Source: CAITSH01 sp945892985 (lineage in GTDB: Bacteria; Pseudomonadota; Gammaproteobacteria; Burkholderiales; SG8-39). Taken from it: a DNA stretch of 64,000 nt. The notes beneath the pieces were generated by a model that did not search any database, was not told the DNA's origin, and worked only from the letters and a program-made list of their open reading frames with translations. The DNA is taken from contig CAMDDU010000021.1 of the NCBI GenBank assembly GCA_945892985.1, forward strand, positions 10,552-74,551, given 5' to 3'. The position numbers were made by a program, and so were the translations under genes. Each line of letters opens with the position of its first letter. Positions within the stretch are counted from its first letter, which is position 1. Positions 26,464 through 34,556 of the stretch are shown piece after piece.

Positions 26464-26606
26464 GGCGGAATCCTTGCAGGTTGCGGATAAGTAATCTTAT
26501 AGAACGCTTGGCGGCCGGACGTAAGTTTCTAATCGGCGTGGCATGGAGGCCGCGTCGACGCAACACAGCAAGCCAGTTCCGTGCAAACCAGGACACGCGC
26601 CCGGGA

Positions 26607-27077
26607 CTATTTTTTTGCCGGCCGTTTTTTGTATTCCTCGATGTTTTTTTTCAGGTCACGATACTCTTCACAACTCAAAAAACAGATCTTGTCGAGCGCG
26701 GCGAGGTGCTCCTGGGCCTTAGGGAGGTTGTTGACCAGCAGGTAGGCTTCACCCACATATTCGTGCGCGCCCTTGTGCTTGGGGTCGAGGCGCAAGGCCA
26801 CGGCGTAACTCTTGAACGCGGCATCCAGATTGCCCGACTTGCGGTAGGCATAGCCAAGATAATTGTGAATGTCGGCGTTGCCCGCGTCACGCACCGCGGC
26901 GCGGCCAAAGTAATCGAGCGCGGACTTCCAGTCTTTTGACTCGATGGCTTTTTTCCCGGCGTCGTAGTCCGCGTCGCTCGGCGCCGCCGTCGGCGGGTCC
27001 CCGGCGGCGAGCGCAACAGGCGCCATCGGAAGGGCAAACAGCAGCAACAGCGCGGCAATCATCAGCGTGGCTTTCAT
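26607..27077 (-). CDS. exported TPR protein
   Basis: 156 residues. A signal peptide (MKATLMIAALLLLFALPMAP, ending near LAAG) is followed by about three tetratricopeptide units: WKSALDYFGRAAVRD, NYLGYAYRKSGNLDAA and HEYVGEAYLLVNNLPKAQEHL. A C-terminal segment has two cysteines (CFLSCEEYRDLKKN) and a basic end. It is likely a periplasmic scaffold. Partners are unknown, and it stands alone between gene-poor stretches. Confidence 0.75.
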   Translation of the reverse strand: MKATLMIAALLLLFALPMAPVALAAGDPPTAAPSDADYDAGKKAIESKDWKSALDYFGRAAVRDAGNADIHNYLGYAYRKSGNLDAAFKSYAVALRLDPKHKGAHEYVGEAYLLVNNLPKAQEHLAALDKICFLSCEEYRDLKKNIEEYKKRPAKK

Positions 27078-27367
27078 GGTCTACTCCTTTGGGGTGAATT
27101 GGCGGGGGTGCGCGCCGGGGCAAGCCGGGGCGCGATTTCATTGATTATTCTGATGCAAGTACTCCGGCTTGAGTCCTGAAATGGAAAAATAGAGCGGTGG
27201 TAAGCGAGCATATACCGCACTTGCGCTGCAGGCGCAGACAAGGGAACCGCGCGAGGAGAGGCGCCTCCAGCACCGCAGGCATCCACCAGCCTGCCCCGGT
27301 CACACCAGTCTTTTGCGTAAACGCCGGGCGCCCCAGCGTGCGAGCGTGCGCCGAGAATGCCATCGAT

Positions 27368-27685
27368 TCACGCCGGCGCGCTCCACTCAGAACGCCGTCG
27401 TCGCCTGTAGGAACCAAGCAGCTTCTCACCAAGCGGGCTGATCGGCGGTTGGAAGCCTTTTATCGTTACCAGGTGCTCCTCGGCAAAAGCCAACAGCCAT
27501 TTGCCATAACCCATGCGCCGATGCGAGGCGCTGACAAAGACGTACTCAATCTCGCCCGATTCGTCGTAGCGGCAGTAAGCAATCGTCGTGTTGGCATCGG
27601 TGATCGTGACGATGCCCGGCGTGTGATTGACCCGCAGCGGGGCGGGCATCGATTCGCGCCAGTCTTTTGAGCCATTCGTGTTCAT
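27368..27685 (-). CDS. small GNAT-like acetyltransferase domain protein
   Basis: 105 residues from ATG 27685; longer frames start inside the neighbouring gene. EIEYVFVSASHRRMGYGKWL contains the R/Q-x-x-G-x-G/A-like acetyl-CoA loop of the GNAT fold in a minimal version. The C-terminus is strongly basic (SYRRRRR). The substrate is unknown, and the domain is shorter than standard GNATs. Confidence 0.55.
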   Translation of the reverse strand: MNTNGSKDWRESMPAPLRVNHTPGIVTITDANTTIAYCRYDESGEIEYVFVSASHRRMGYGKWLLAFAEEHLVTIKGFQPPISPLGEKLLGSYRRRRRSEWSAPA

Positions 27686-27738
27686 CGCTATTTGCGGCGC
27701 ATCCTTGCGTGCCGGGAGCTTCGGCGAACCGGGGCCGC

Positions 27739-28194
27739 TCAAGCGTAACTCGCAACCAAGAGGCAAGACGCCGCTACGCCGGTCAGGAAGTAGCGGACGG
27801 GCAGCAGCCATACCGGCGCGCCGAACGTGGAGGCGAGCGCACGATCGACCACAACGCACAATATCAAGGCACCCGCTTGCACCCGTAACGCCGTCCAGAT
27901 GGGAAACTGCAGCGACAGGACTCCGACCAGCGCGGGCAGCACACCCCAGCCGTAGCGCAACCACGCCTCAACGCCCCGCGCTCGAGCACAGATCGCATGG
28001 CCCCATTGCAGTGCCCCGACGAAGGACAGGATGGCCACCCCGTATTGGGCCAGTGTCGTAAGCCAGAAAACGTACCAGGTTTCCGCTAAGAACAAGGTCA
28101 AGGCAGTGAGACCGATGAACGGGAGAAGCCCGCCCAAACCCAATAAGAGCACCGGAGCGGGCGCGGAACGAATCGAGCTCGAAGCGGTACTCAC
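27739..28194 (-). CDS. DUF3429 membrane protein
   Basis: 151 residues from a GTG that overlaps the MerR stop (GTGA). Five hydrophobic helices are visible. LAQYGVAILSFVGALQWGHAI is the DUF3429 signature (YG.. ILSF.G..HWG). Function is unknown; homologues are inner-membrane proteins often placed near stress or light-response regulators. Coupled translation with the regulator suggests a shared role. Confidence 0.8.
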   Translation of the reverse strand: MSTASSSIRSAPAPVLLLGLGGLLPFIGLTALTLFLAETWYVFWLTTLAQYGVAILSFVGALQWGHAICARARGVEAWLRYGWGVLPALVGVLSLQFPIWTALRVQAGALILCVVVDRALASTFGAPVWLLPVRYFLTGVAASCLLVASYA

Positions 28195-29189
28195 GGGCTG
28201 ACGGCCGGCGCCGTCAATGCGATGCCCTCGGCGATCACAACGCGCTCGAGCGCCTGTTCAATGATAGAACGCGCCAGCCCCGCGGCGCGCTGCAGATCGA
28301 GGTGCAGCAGCGCATCGGCCGGACCGCGGTTGGCGCATTCCGCGCTGTAGCGCTCGAACGCGCCCAAATTTAACACCAGGTCGACAAGATGCTTGGGACA
28401 TTCGCACTCAATCGCCTGGGAGACGCCAGCCAGTTCCGCCAGGGATTGCGCGTCAAACCTGGGCGGGCGTGGCTGGGTCGCAGCCAGCCATTGCAGGGTG
28501 TCGCTCGCATCGGTACCAGTATGCGGCAAGAGGCCGAGGCAGATGGCCTCGAGCTCTGCGGGATCGGACGTCGCCCGTGCCACTGCATATCCGGCCATGC
28601 GCATGCGCCTTACCAGCACGCCGGATGCAAAACGATAAAGCACGATCGCGTTAGCCGCACCGCAAGCGGCCTTGATTGCCGCCACCCGTTCGAGGTCCGC
28701 ATCGCGCATGGTCGGCAGCTCTATGATCGCGATATCCGCGTGAACATCTTCAAGCGCGGAAACCGCTTTGTCCGGATCGGCGCAGCGCCCCACGACATCG
28801 AGCGCACTGCCAGCGAGTGCCTTGGCAAATTGATCCGCGGCCAGCATCGCGCCCACCAGTGCCACACCCGTCTTGGGCACTGAGGCACTCTGCGGCTGGC
28901 GGGGGTGGGTTTCGCGCAAGGACCTTGTAGTCGCCCGCATGCCGCTTAGCACCTTGGTATCGAGTACGGCGACGGTGCCGATGGCGTGCCCCAAGTCTAC
29001 CAACTGCTTGATCATGGTCAGGCGTCGGATGTCGGCATGCGAATACAGGCGCTGCCCACCCTCACTGGTTCGCGGGCCGACTACCGAATAGCGACGCTCC
29101 CAAATTCGGAGGGTGTCGACCGGCACGCCTGCCAGCCTTGCGGCCACACCGCTGCGGAAGGCGCCTTCATTCTGATCACGGCTTGTCAT
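28191..29189 (-). CDS. MerR-family regulator with a C-terminal cobalamin-type (degenerate) sensing domain
   Basis: 332 residues. The N-terminal winged helix reads SGVAARLAGVPVDTLRIWER and GQRLYSHADIRRL. Residues 110-230 fold-match the B12-binding domain of CarH/LitR-type light sensors, but the D-x-H-x-x-G motif that ligates cobalt is not seen. It probably binds another ligand or acts as an apo regulator. The divergent intergenic region has a 12-bp-arm palindrome (29264-29304), a likely operator. The neighbours (DUF3429, fasciclin, HiPIP, SDR, DCC) resemble photo-oxidative stress regulons. This is inference. Confidence 0.8.
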   Translation of the reverse strand: MTSRDQNEGAFRSGVAARLAGVPVDTLRIWERRYSVVGPRTSEGGQRLYSHADIRRLTMIKQLVDLGHAIGTVAVLDTKVLSGMRATTRSLRETHPRQPQSASVPKTGVALVGAMLAADQFAKALAGSALDVVGRCADPDKAVSALEDVHADIAIIELPTMRDADLERVAAIKAACGAANAIVLYRFASGVLVRRMRMAGYAVARATSDPAELEAICLGLLPHTGTDASDTLQWLAATQPRPPRFDAQSLAELAGVSQAIECECPKHLVDLVLNLGAFERYSAECANRGPADALLHLDLQRAAGLARSIIEQALERVVIAEGIALTAPAVSP

Positions 29190-29263
29190 TTATTTGCTCT
29201 TTGCCTTTTGGTGGGAAGAAGGGTGACTCAGATTTTAGATAATCGCCGTCATTATACTCATAA

Positions 29264-29304
29264 TGTATCGTTATTGAAACGCTATTAAGAATAATAACGA
29301 TACA
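29264..29304. promoter_or_regulatory. inverted repeat, candidate MerR operator
   Basis: Left arm TGTATCGTTATT and right arm AATAACGATACA are perfect complements, separated by 17 bp. They lie between the divergent MerR and fasciclin genes. Dimeric regulators bind such dyads, and the A/T-rich surroundings fit a promoter. Confidence 0.7.
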
Positions 29305-29402
29305 AAATGTAAAATTGTCGCGTATTATTCGCCTCGATTCAAAAAAACCGTTTCATTCTGTCTTATTTTTCCATTCACTTAAACACATTCAAGGAGTTAT
29401 AA

Positions 29403-29861
29403 ATGAAGAAATCCCTACTCGTAGTCGTCGCTTCGGCACTGATCGCATCCAACGCCTGGGCCAAAGACATTGTCGATACGGCCGTCTCGGCCGGGCAGTT
29501 CAACACGCTTGCAACCGCGCTCAAGGCCGCCGGCCTTGTTGACACCCTGAAAGGACCGGGGCCGTTTACGGTGTTCGCCCCTACCGACGCGGCTTTCGCG
29601 AAAATCCCCAAAGCCGACCTTGACGCCCTGCTCGCCAACAAGGCGAAACTGACCGCCGTACTCACCTACCACGTGGTTGCAGGAAAAGTGATGGCCAAAG
29701 ACGTTAAGGCAGGCACGGTCAAAACCGTCGAGGGCCGGTCGTTCATGGTCAAGCTTGACGCCGGCAAGGTCATGGTCGACAAGGCCATGGTGACCAAAAC
29801 GGACATCGTGGCCGATAACGGTGTGATCCATGTTATCGATACGGTGATCATCCCCAACTGA
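29403..29861 (+). CDS. fasciclin-domain secreted protein
   Basis: 152 residues. A signal peptide (MKKSLLVVVASALIASNAWA) is followed by one FAS1 domain with both conserved blocks: GPFTVFAPTDAAFAKIP (H1) and VIHVIDTVIIP at the end (H2), with YHVVAGK between. It has adhesive or structural roles in the periplasm or outside. A good ribosome site AAGGAG lies 6-7 bp before ATG. It is the first gene divergent from the MerR regulator. Confidence 0.9.
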   Translation: MKKSLLVVVASALIASNAWAKDIVDTAVSAGQFNTLATALKAAGLVDTLKGPGPFTVFAPTDAAFAKIPKADLDALLANKAKLTAVLTYHVVAGKVMAKDVKAGTVKTVEGRSFMVKLDAGKVMVDKAMVTKTDIVADNGVIHVIDTVIIPN

Positions 29862-29956
29862 TATTGGTGAGAGGGGAGGCTGTACAGCGTTTTCCCCAGC
29901 CCCCTTCTCCCACCGGCAGTTCAATAAATCGATGCAATAGCCGAAGAGAAAACACC

Positions 29957-30268
29957 ATGAACAAGTTACGAAGATCCCTGCTTGCTGTCGTGCCAGCCGC
30001 CGGCATCGCAATGCTGGCCGGGCGAGACGCCATTGCACAGTCCGCGCGTATCGACGAGAAAGAAGCCACGGCAACTGCGCTGGGCTACAAGCACGACGCC
30101 GCTGCGGTTGACGTCAAGAAATACACGCAGTACGTGAAGGGCAGCATCTGCGCCAACTGTGTGCTCTACGCGGGCAAGCCCTCCGAGCCGTGGGCGCCCT
30201 GTGGCGCAGTTGGCGGCAAGCAAGTCAACGCGAAGGGCTGGTGCGTGGCCTACGCCAAGAAAGCTTGA
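29957..30268 (+). CDS. high-potential iron-sulfur protein (HiPIP)
   Basis: 103 residues from ATG 29957; the longer frame starts inside the preceding gene's tail. There is a twin-arginine-like or Sec leader (KLRRSLLAVVPAAGIAML), and the mature domain has four cysteines in the HiPIP pattern C-x2-C ... C ... W-C (CANCVLYAG, WAPCGAVGG, GWCVAYA). It carries one [4Fe-4S]3+/2+ cluster and shuttles electrons in the periplasm. The double arginine before the hydrophobic part suits Tat export of a folded cluster protein. It overlaps the next small frame by TTGA. Confidence 0.9.
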   Translation: MNKLRRSLLAVVPAAGIAMLAGRDAIAQSARIDEKEATATALGYKHDAAAVDVKKYTQYVKGSICANCVLYAGKPSEPWAPCGAVGGKQVNAKGWCVAYAKKA

Positions 30269-30492
30269 GAACACCGCCCAAGGTAAAGCCCGGTCAAACT
30301 GGAAGTTTGAGACGGCTCGCCGGCTCGGTCTCATTCGCGCTCGCCCTTGTGATGACCGGCTGGCTGGCGCTGGGTTTATTTGAAGCGGTTCCTTTAGTAC
30401 TGCAATTTCCCGGGGAATCGGCAGTGCGATCGCATGCAGGCGCGGCCGTCTTGTTATTGATGGTTTCAGCTTGGGCTTTTTGGGAAGCCTAG
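30265..30492 (+). CDS. small two-helix membrane protein
   Basis: 75 residues from a TTG that overlaps the HiPIP stop. The N-terminus is basic and is followed by hydrophobic segments VSFALALVMTGWLALGLF and GAAVLLLMVSAWAF. The start codon and position suggest coupling to HiPIP, but the frame could be spurious. Function unknown. Confidence 0.4.
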   Translation: MRTPPKVKPGQTGSLRRLAGSVSFALALVMTGWLALGLFEAVPLVLQFPGESAVRSHAGAAVLLLMVSAWAFWEA

Positions 30493-30539
30493 ATCGCCCC
30501 CGTCCGTAGCCGACCGACACCAAAAGAAAGTAACCACAT

Positions 30540-30722
30540 ATGATCAAGATGTCAGACCTTTGCATATTGCTCGCAGTGATGCTGTCATTTTCCATTTCCG
30601 CTTATCTCTGGTTTAACGGCCAGAAAGATGAAGGCCTTTTCACCGCAACGTGGGTGCCCTCCATCCTTTGTTTCGGTATTTATTTCAAAGTGCTCAGCTT
30701 GAAAGGACAACTCGGTGAGTGA
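30540..30722 (+). CDS. small membrane protein
   Basis: 60 residues, MIKMSDLCILLAVML with a first helix and a second hydrophobic stretch WVPSILCFGIYFKVL. It ends overlapping the GTG of the next tiny gene by 8 bp. Family not recognised. The pair looks like a two-gene set of accessory membrane subunits. Confidence 0.5.
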   Translation: MIKMSDLCILLAVMLSFSISAYLWFNGQKDEGLFTATWVPSILCFGIYFKVLSLKGQLGE

Positions 30723-30861
30723 CGTGACGCTTCTCTACGCGGGAATTGTTTGCTTTTCCTTCGCCGTACTCGGCATGGTGCTAACCGTGGGCGAGTTCAA
30801 AAAAATGCAGACGGTCAGAAGTCCGGCCGAGCGCAAGCGGCGGAGCGGCTACGAAACGTGA
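30715..30861 (+). CDS. tiny single-span membrane protein
   Basis: 48 residues from GTG 30715: one helix (LLYAGIVCFSFAVLGMVLTV) then a basic tail ending SGYET. It overlaps the preceding gene and ends 12 bp before the SDR start, so it fits into the same transcript. Function unknown. Confidence 0.45.
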   Translation: MSDVTLLYAGIVCFSFAVLGMVLTVGEFKKMQTVRSPAERKRRSGYET

Positions 30862-30872
30862 GGCAAGCAGCA

Positions 30873-31580
30873 ATGCTGCCGTCCTTTCCGGCGGGCAGCC
30901 TGGGGGTCGTAATAGGCGCCTCAGGTGCGATCGGCGGCGCCCTGCTCGACAGCCTGCAACACGCCTTCGGGGTTACGCGCGCCATCGGCTTTTCACGCAA
31001 AGGACTGCCATCGCTCGATCTCACTTCCGAGGCTTCCATCGCCAGCGCAGCATGTCAGTTGCTGCAGTCCGACGCCCCCCCGCGCCTCATCATTGACGCG
31101 ACGGGATTTTTGCACGGCGATGGCGTGTCGCCGGAGAAAAGCTTGCGCCAGCTCGATGCAGCGAACCTGGCCAAGGCCTTCTCGCTGAACGCGATCGGTC
31201 CGGCGCTGTTGATGAAGCATTTTCTCCCCCTGCTGCCGCGCTCGGGCAAAGCGGTGTTCGCCACGCTGTCAGCCAGGGTGGGCAGCATCGGAGACAACCA
31301 TCTGGGTGGCTGGTACGGGTACCGGGCATCCAAGGCTGCGCTCAATCAGCTGGTGCGAACGGCGGCAATCGAATTGAAGCGGCGACAACCCGAGGCCATC
31401 TGCGTGGCCTTGCATCCGGGTACGGTCGACAGCCGGCTTTCGGCGCCATTCAGGAAGATAGGGCTCGCAGTGCGTTCACCGGCCGAGGCAGCAGGCGGGC
31501 TGCTCGAAGTGATTGACCGGTTGCGGCCCGAGGACTCGGGCGGCTTTTTCGACTATCGCGGTGAGCCGGTGCCCTGGTGA
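30873..31580 (+). CDS. short-chain dehydrogenase/reductase
   Basis: 235 residues from ATG 30873; a GTG 5 codons earlier overlaps the previous stop. The Rossmann entry is VVIGASGAIGGALL (G-x3-G-x-G variant). The catalytic set is a serine in ATLSARVGS and YGYRASKAALNQL (Y-x3-K). These are intact. NAD(P)-dependent reduction is expected. The substrate is unknown. In related gene groups this type sits next to a DCC protein, as here, with a 4-bp overlap. Confidence 0.88.
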   Translation: MLPSFPAGSLGVVIGASGAIGGALLDSLQHAFGVTRAIGFSRKGLPSLDLTSEASIASAACQLLQSDAPPRLIIDATGFLHGDGVSPEKSLRQLDAANLAKAFSLNAIGPALLMKHFLPLLPRSGKAVFATLSARVGSIGDNHLGGWYGYRASKAALNQLVRTAAIELKRRQPEAICVALHPGTVDSRLSAPFRKIGLAVRSPAEAAGGLLEVIDRLRPEDSGGFFDYRGEPVPW

Positions 31581-31978
31581 GCAAGGACTCTCCAGCTTGC
31601 GGCGATCCGGGGCGGGCGGAACTGACCGTGTTCTTTGACGGCGCTTGTCCGCTTTGTGAGCGCGAAATCCGCGTTTATCGCCGCTGGCGGGGCGCCGAAG
31701 ACATACGATGGATTGATGCCAGCCGGTCAACGGCCACCGAAATCGCCCCGGGTTTGCTGCGTGAAGATGCGCTACGGCGATTCCATGTGATGCACGCCGA
31801 CGGAAGGTACGCGAGCGGGGGTCGTGCCTTTGCCGATCTTTGGGCGGCGCTGCCCGGCCTCGCCTGGATCGGCCGCCAGTTCCAGCGCCGGCCGCTTGCG
31901 GCGCTGCTCGAGGGCGCCTATCGCCTGTTCCTGCCGATACGTCCCTGGCTTCAGCGGCGCTTGAAGTCGAGGGCGTGA
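31577..31978 (+). CDS. DCC-family (DUF393) thiol-disulfide oxidoreductase-like protein
   Basis: 133 residues from a GTG overlapping the SDR stop. VFFDGACPLCEREIRVYRR has the D-G-x-C-x-x-C motif that names the family. The thioredoxin-like fold is predicted. It probably acts in redox homeostasis with the SDR. The C-terminus is rich in arginine and may be membrane-associated. Confidence 0.88.
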   Translation: MSKDSPACGDPGRAELTVFFDGACPLCEREIRVYRRWRGAEDIRWIDASRSTATEIAPGLLREDALRRFHVMHADGRYASGGRAFADLWAALPGLAWIGRQFQRRPLAALLEGAYRLFLPIRPWLQRRLKSRA

Positions 31979-32004
31979 GGACGCCGTGGCGAACATGGAA
32001 ACCG

Positions 32005-32370
32005 GTGTATGGGAAATTCAAACCATCTTTTTCTTCACGCGCGACTGAATCGCCAGTCCGGGAAGCGGTAAATCGCGCGTTATCTGGTGAGAACTCCCCG
32101 CTCGCGCGGGTTTATCGGCCTCTGTGTCGGCCTATCGAGGCCGGTTTCGACGCACTCTGACCACCATGCACAAACGCAGGCCGTGCCGCTGGACGCGGCG
32201 GCGCGCGCGCCGGCAAACCCAGGTGCGTGAGTATCCTGACAATCAGCGCAGGCTCCTCGATGGCGGCAATGATCTTGAACGCGCCACCGCACTGCGGGTT
32301 TTGAGATTGCCCGAAGAGCCCCGGGCATCTCACCTGCGCAGCACGACAGATTCGGACGGCATGTCCGCGC
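32005..32370 (-). mobile_element. IS91-type remnant, copy 2, with transposase C-terminal fragment
   Basis: On the minus strand about 60 codons read NPQCGGAFKIIAAIEEPAL, then LTHLGLPARAPP, the highly conserved end of IS91-family Y2 transposases. The rest of the transposase is missing. The adjoining terminal 110 bp starting at 32008 match copy 1 at 16413. It separates the SDR/DCC group from dedA. Confidence 0.7.
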
Positions 32371-32442
32371 AGAGCGGGGGTGCTTTGCAGCGACGCCGGC
32401 CGAATACGCTATGATCGGCGTTTTGGAATCTGGCATTCGTAA

Positions 32443-33033
32443 TTGATCTTCCCGACAGACCTTGCCTCGTTCCTTGAATTGCTGCGCCAGCACGGCGACG
32501 CGGCCTACGGCATGCTCTTCGCGTTCGCTGCCTCGCATAGCCTGTTGATCACGCTATTCGCCGGTTATGCATCCAGTACGGGCGCCCTAAACCTTGGCAT
32601 ACTCATTGCGGTCGTCTGGGCGGGCAGCTTTGCGGGCGATGTAATTCGCTTCTGGATCGGACGGCGTTTCGGCACCGATTGGCTCGCGCCTTTTCCGCGA
32701 CTTCACCGCACCAGCCAGTTCATGGTCCGGCTGGTGGGTCGCTACTATGTCTGGCTTATCCTGTTCCATCGCTATCCGCACGGCATTCGCGGCGTCGCCG
32801 GTTTCGCCTATGGAATGTCGCGCTTGCCCTGGCCCACATTCCTCGCGTTCAATTTCGTCGCCGCCGGGGTATGGTCGGTGGCCATTCTTTCGGCCGGTCA
32901 TGCGTTTGGCTGGGTATCTGAGAAACTGATGAATGATGCTTTCTCGGGCCTTGGCCTGGTCATGTTGGTGGTGTTCCTTGTGCTTTCGTGGATCCTGAGC
33001 AGGAAACTCGAGCACGTCGTCGAGCGTAGCTGA
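32443..33033 (+). CDS. DedA-family (VTT domain) membrane protein
   Basis: 196 residues from TTG, the first codon after an in-frame stop. Five or six hydrophobic segments are visible. The family core is AGSFAGDVIRFWIGRRFG and FHRYPHGIRGVAGFAYGM, with the conserved G-D-x2-x-Y/F-x2-G-R. DedA proteins act in lipid transport and envelope homeostasis. TTG start use is uncertain. The gene follows the IS91 remnant and may have lost its original promoter. Confidence 0.8.
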   Translation: MIFPTDLASFLELLRQHGDAAYGMLFAFAASHSLLITLFAGYASSTGALNLGILIAVVWAGSFAGDVIRFWIGRRFGTDWLAPFPRLHRTSQFMVRLVGRYYVWLILFHRYPHGIRGVAGFAYGMSRLPWPTFLAFNFVAAGVWSVAILSAGHAFGWVSEKLMNDAFSGLGLVMLVVFLVLSWILSRKLEHVVERS

Positions 33034-33105
33034 GCCTGGGAGGCTCCGACTCTACGCCGCTCGAGCATCGGTGGCGCCTGTCCGGTAACGTTTGAAAAGG
33101 CGCAA

Positions 33106-33445
33106 TTAGCCTAGGTCGCTGTCCACGGGACCCGGTACTGCCCACCGGTCGTAGGCGAAGCCAAAGATCGGCTGAAAAACGCCGTAGCGCGGCCAGATCG
33201 TACGCTTGGTGAAAGCGATCTTGAGGCCCGCCGGCTTTCACCCAGCGGCCACGCGCCCGGCGATCCGACCGCCCCCGCGGCGCACGACCGGCAACGCCAG
33301 GCGACCGCTAAACGCCGGACGGTACCTGCGGCGCCGACAAAGTGCGTTCATGCTTGCCGACAACCTCGTCGGCAAGATCGGCCAGTTTGCGGCGCTGCTG
33401 GCGAGCGGCGTGCCGCCTGCCGTTGACAGTAATGGTAATGCTCAT
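33106..33445 (-). pseudogene. decayed unidentified gene
   Basis: The minus strand opens with a strong ribosome site GAGGAGA, ATG at 33445 and the frame MSITITVNGRRHAARQQ, which stops after 45 codons. In the next frame a coherent C-terminus follows: LKIAFTKRTIWPRYGVFQP and FGFAYDRWAVPGPV, then a stop at 33106. The two pieces suggest one gene broken by a frameshift and a stop. I do not recognise the family. It could also be two unrelated scraps. Confidence 0.3.
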
Positions 33446-33484
33446 CAGGGTCTCCTCTCGGTTATCTGTTATGGAACATCGCCC

Positions 33485-33511
33485 GGAAAGCCGCTACAGG
33501 AGCGGCTTTCC
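33485..33511. repeat. perfect 10-bp inverted repeat
   Basis: GGAAAGCCGC, 7-bp loop, GCGGCTTTCC, between the FAH gene end and the decayed gene. No T-run follows in either direction, so it is not a standard terminator and is more likely a REP-type palindrome. Confidence 0.6.
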
Positions 33512-33585
33512 AGGCGATGACATCACCTCTTCATAGCGCTTGACACCGCTTTAACGGCACAGGCACATACAGGCCGCAACGCGTA

Positions 33586-34521
33586 TCAAACCATACTGTG
33601 ACTCATTTCACCTATGCCCTCGATCCACAGCCTGACAATATCCCCGGTCTTGAGGAACAACTTGCGTCCCATGCCCACGCCTGCGGGCGTTCCGGTAAGG
33701 ATCAGATCGCCAGGCTGCAAGGTCACGCGCGAGGACAACATTGCAATCTGCTCTGCGGTATCAAAAATCAGTTTGCTGCTGTTCGAGTCCTGCATCAGTT
33801 CGTCGTTGACCCACAGCTTGAGGGCAAGCTTGTGCGGGTTCTTGATCTGCTCAGAGGGTACGATCCACGGCCCCAACGGACAGGCACCATCGAAGCACTT
33901 CTGGCTGATCCAATCCATGTGAAAGGGCGAGGTCGGCGGATTTTTCATGCGCTTCATCGCATCGCGCGCAGAAAGGTCATTGGCGATGGTCCATCCTGCG
34001 ACATAGCTCATTGCCTTGCCGATGGGCACATCCTTGGCCGCGCGGCCGATGACCGCAACGAGCTCGATTTCCCAGTCAACCGCCTTGGAATAAGCGGGCA
34101 GCTTTACCTTGGCACCCGGACCAACAATTGACGCGCGCGAAGACTTGAGGAAATGCCAGGGCAGTTCGCCCAACTCCTTCATGTTCGGCCCCGGCGGCTG
34201 GCCGGTCACACGCGCCATTTCGGCCATGTGGTCGGTGTAATTCGCGCCGGCGCAATATATATCTCCGGGGAAGAGCACCGGGGCGAGCAGCTTGGTCTTT
34301 TTGAGCGGCTGTCCTTTGGCGCGGCTCTTGCCCGAAGTGATGGCACGCTCGGCAAGGGCGAAGGCCTTTTTAGCCTTGGGCCATTCAGCCAGCGCACCCA
34401 GAACGGTTTCATACGCGGCCACGCCGGTTATTTTCTGCGCATCGTAGACGGTCTCGCCGACGAGGATTCCCGCGCGCGCCACTTTTCCGGCGCGGTAGGT
34501 CAACAGCTTGTATGAGCTCAT
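33586..34521 (-). CDS. fumarylacetoacetate hydrolase family protein (copy 1)
   Basis: 311 residues from ATG 34521 (MSSYKLLTYRAGK). An earlier ATG at 34560 overlaps the VOC stop and would add 13 residues. GDIYCAGANYTDHMAEM, VDWEIELVAVIGR and LTGTPAGVGMG mark the FAH fold with its metal-binding E/D residues. The family hydrolyses or decarboxylates 2,4-diketo acids such as fumarylpyruvate or ring-cleavage products. It is directly downstream of a VOC gene, repeating the order seen at 36426-37882. Confidence 0.9.
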   Translation of the reverse strand: MSSYKLLTYRAGKVARAGILVGETVYDAQKITGVAAYETVLGALAEWPKAKKAFALAERAITSGKSRAKGQPLKKTKLLAPVLFPGDIYCAGANYTDHMAEMARVTGQPPGPNMKELGELPWHFLKSSRASIVGPGAKVKLPAYSKAVDWEIELVAVIGRAAKDVPIGKAMSYVAGWTIANDLSARDAMKRMKNPPTSPFHMDWISQKCFDGACPLGPWIVPSEQIKNPHKLALKLWVNDELMQDSNSSKLIFDTAEQIAMLSSRVTLQPGDLILTGTPAGVGMGRKLFLKTGDIVRLWIEGIGEMSHSMV

Positions 34522-34556
34522 AGATGCTTTCTGTGTAAGTCGAGTATGTGGGGTGA

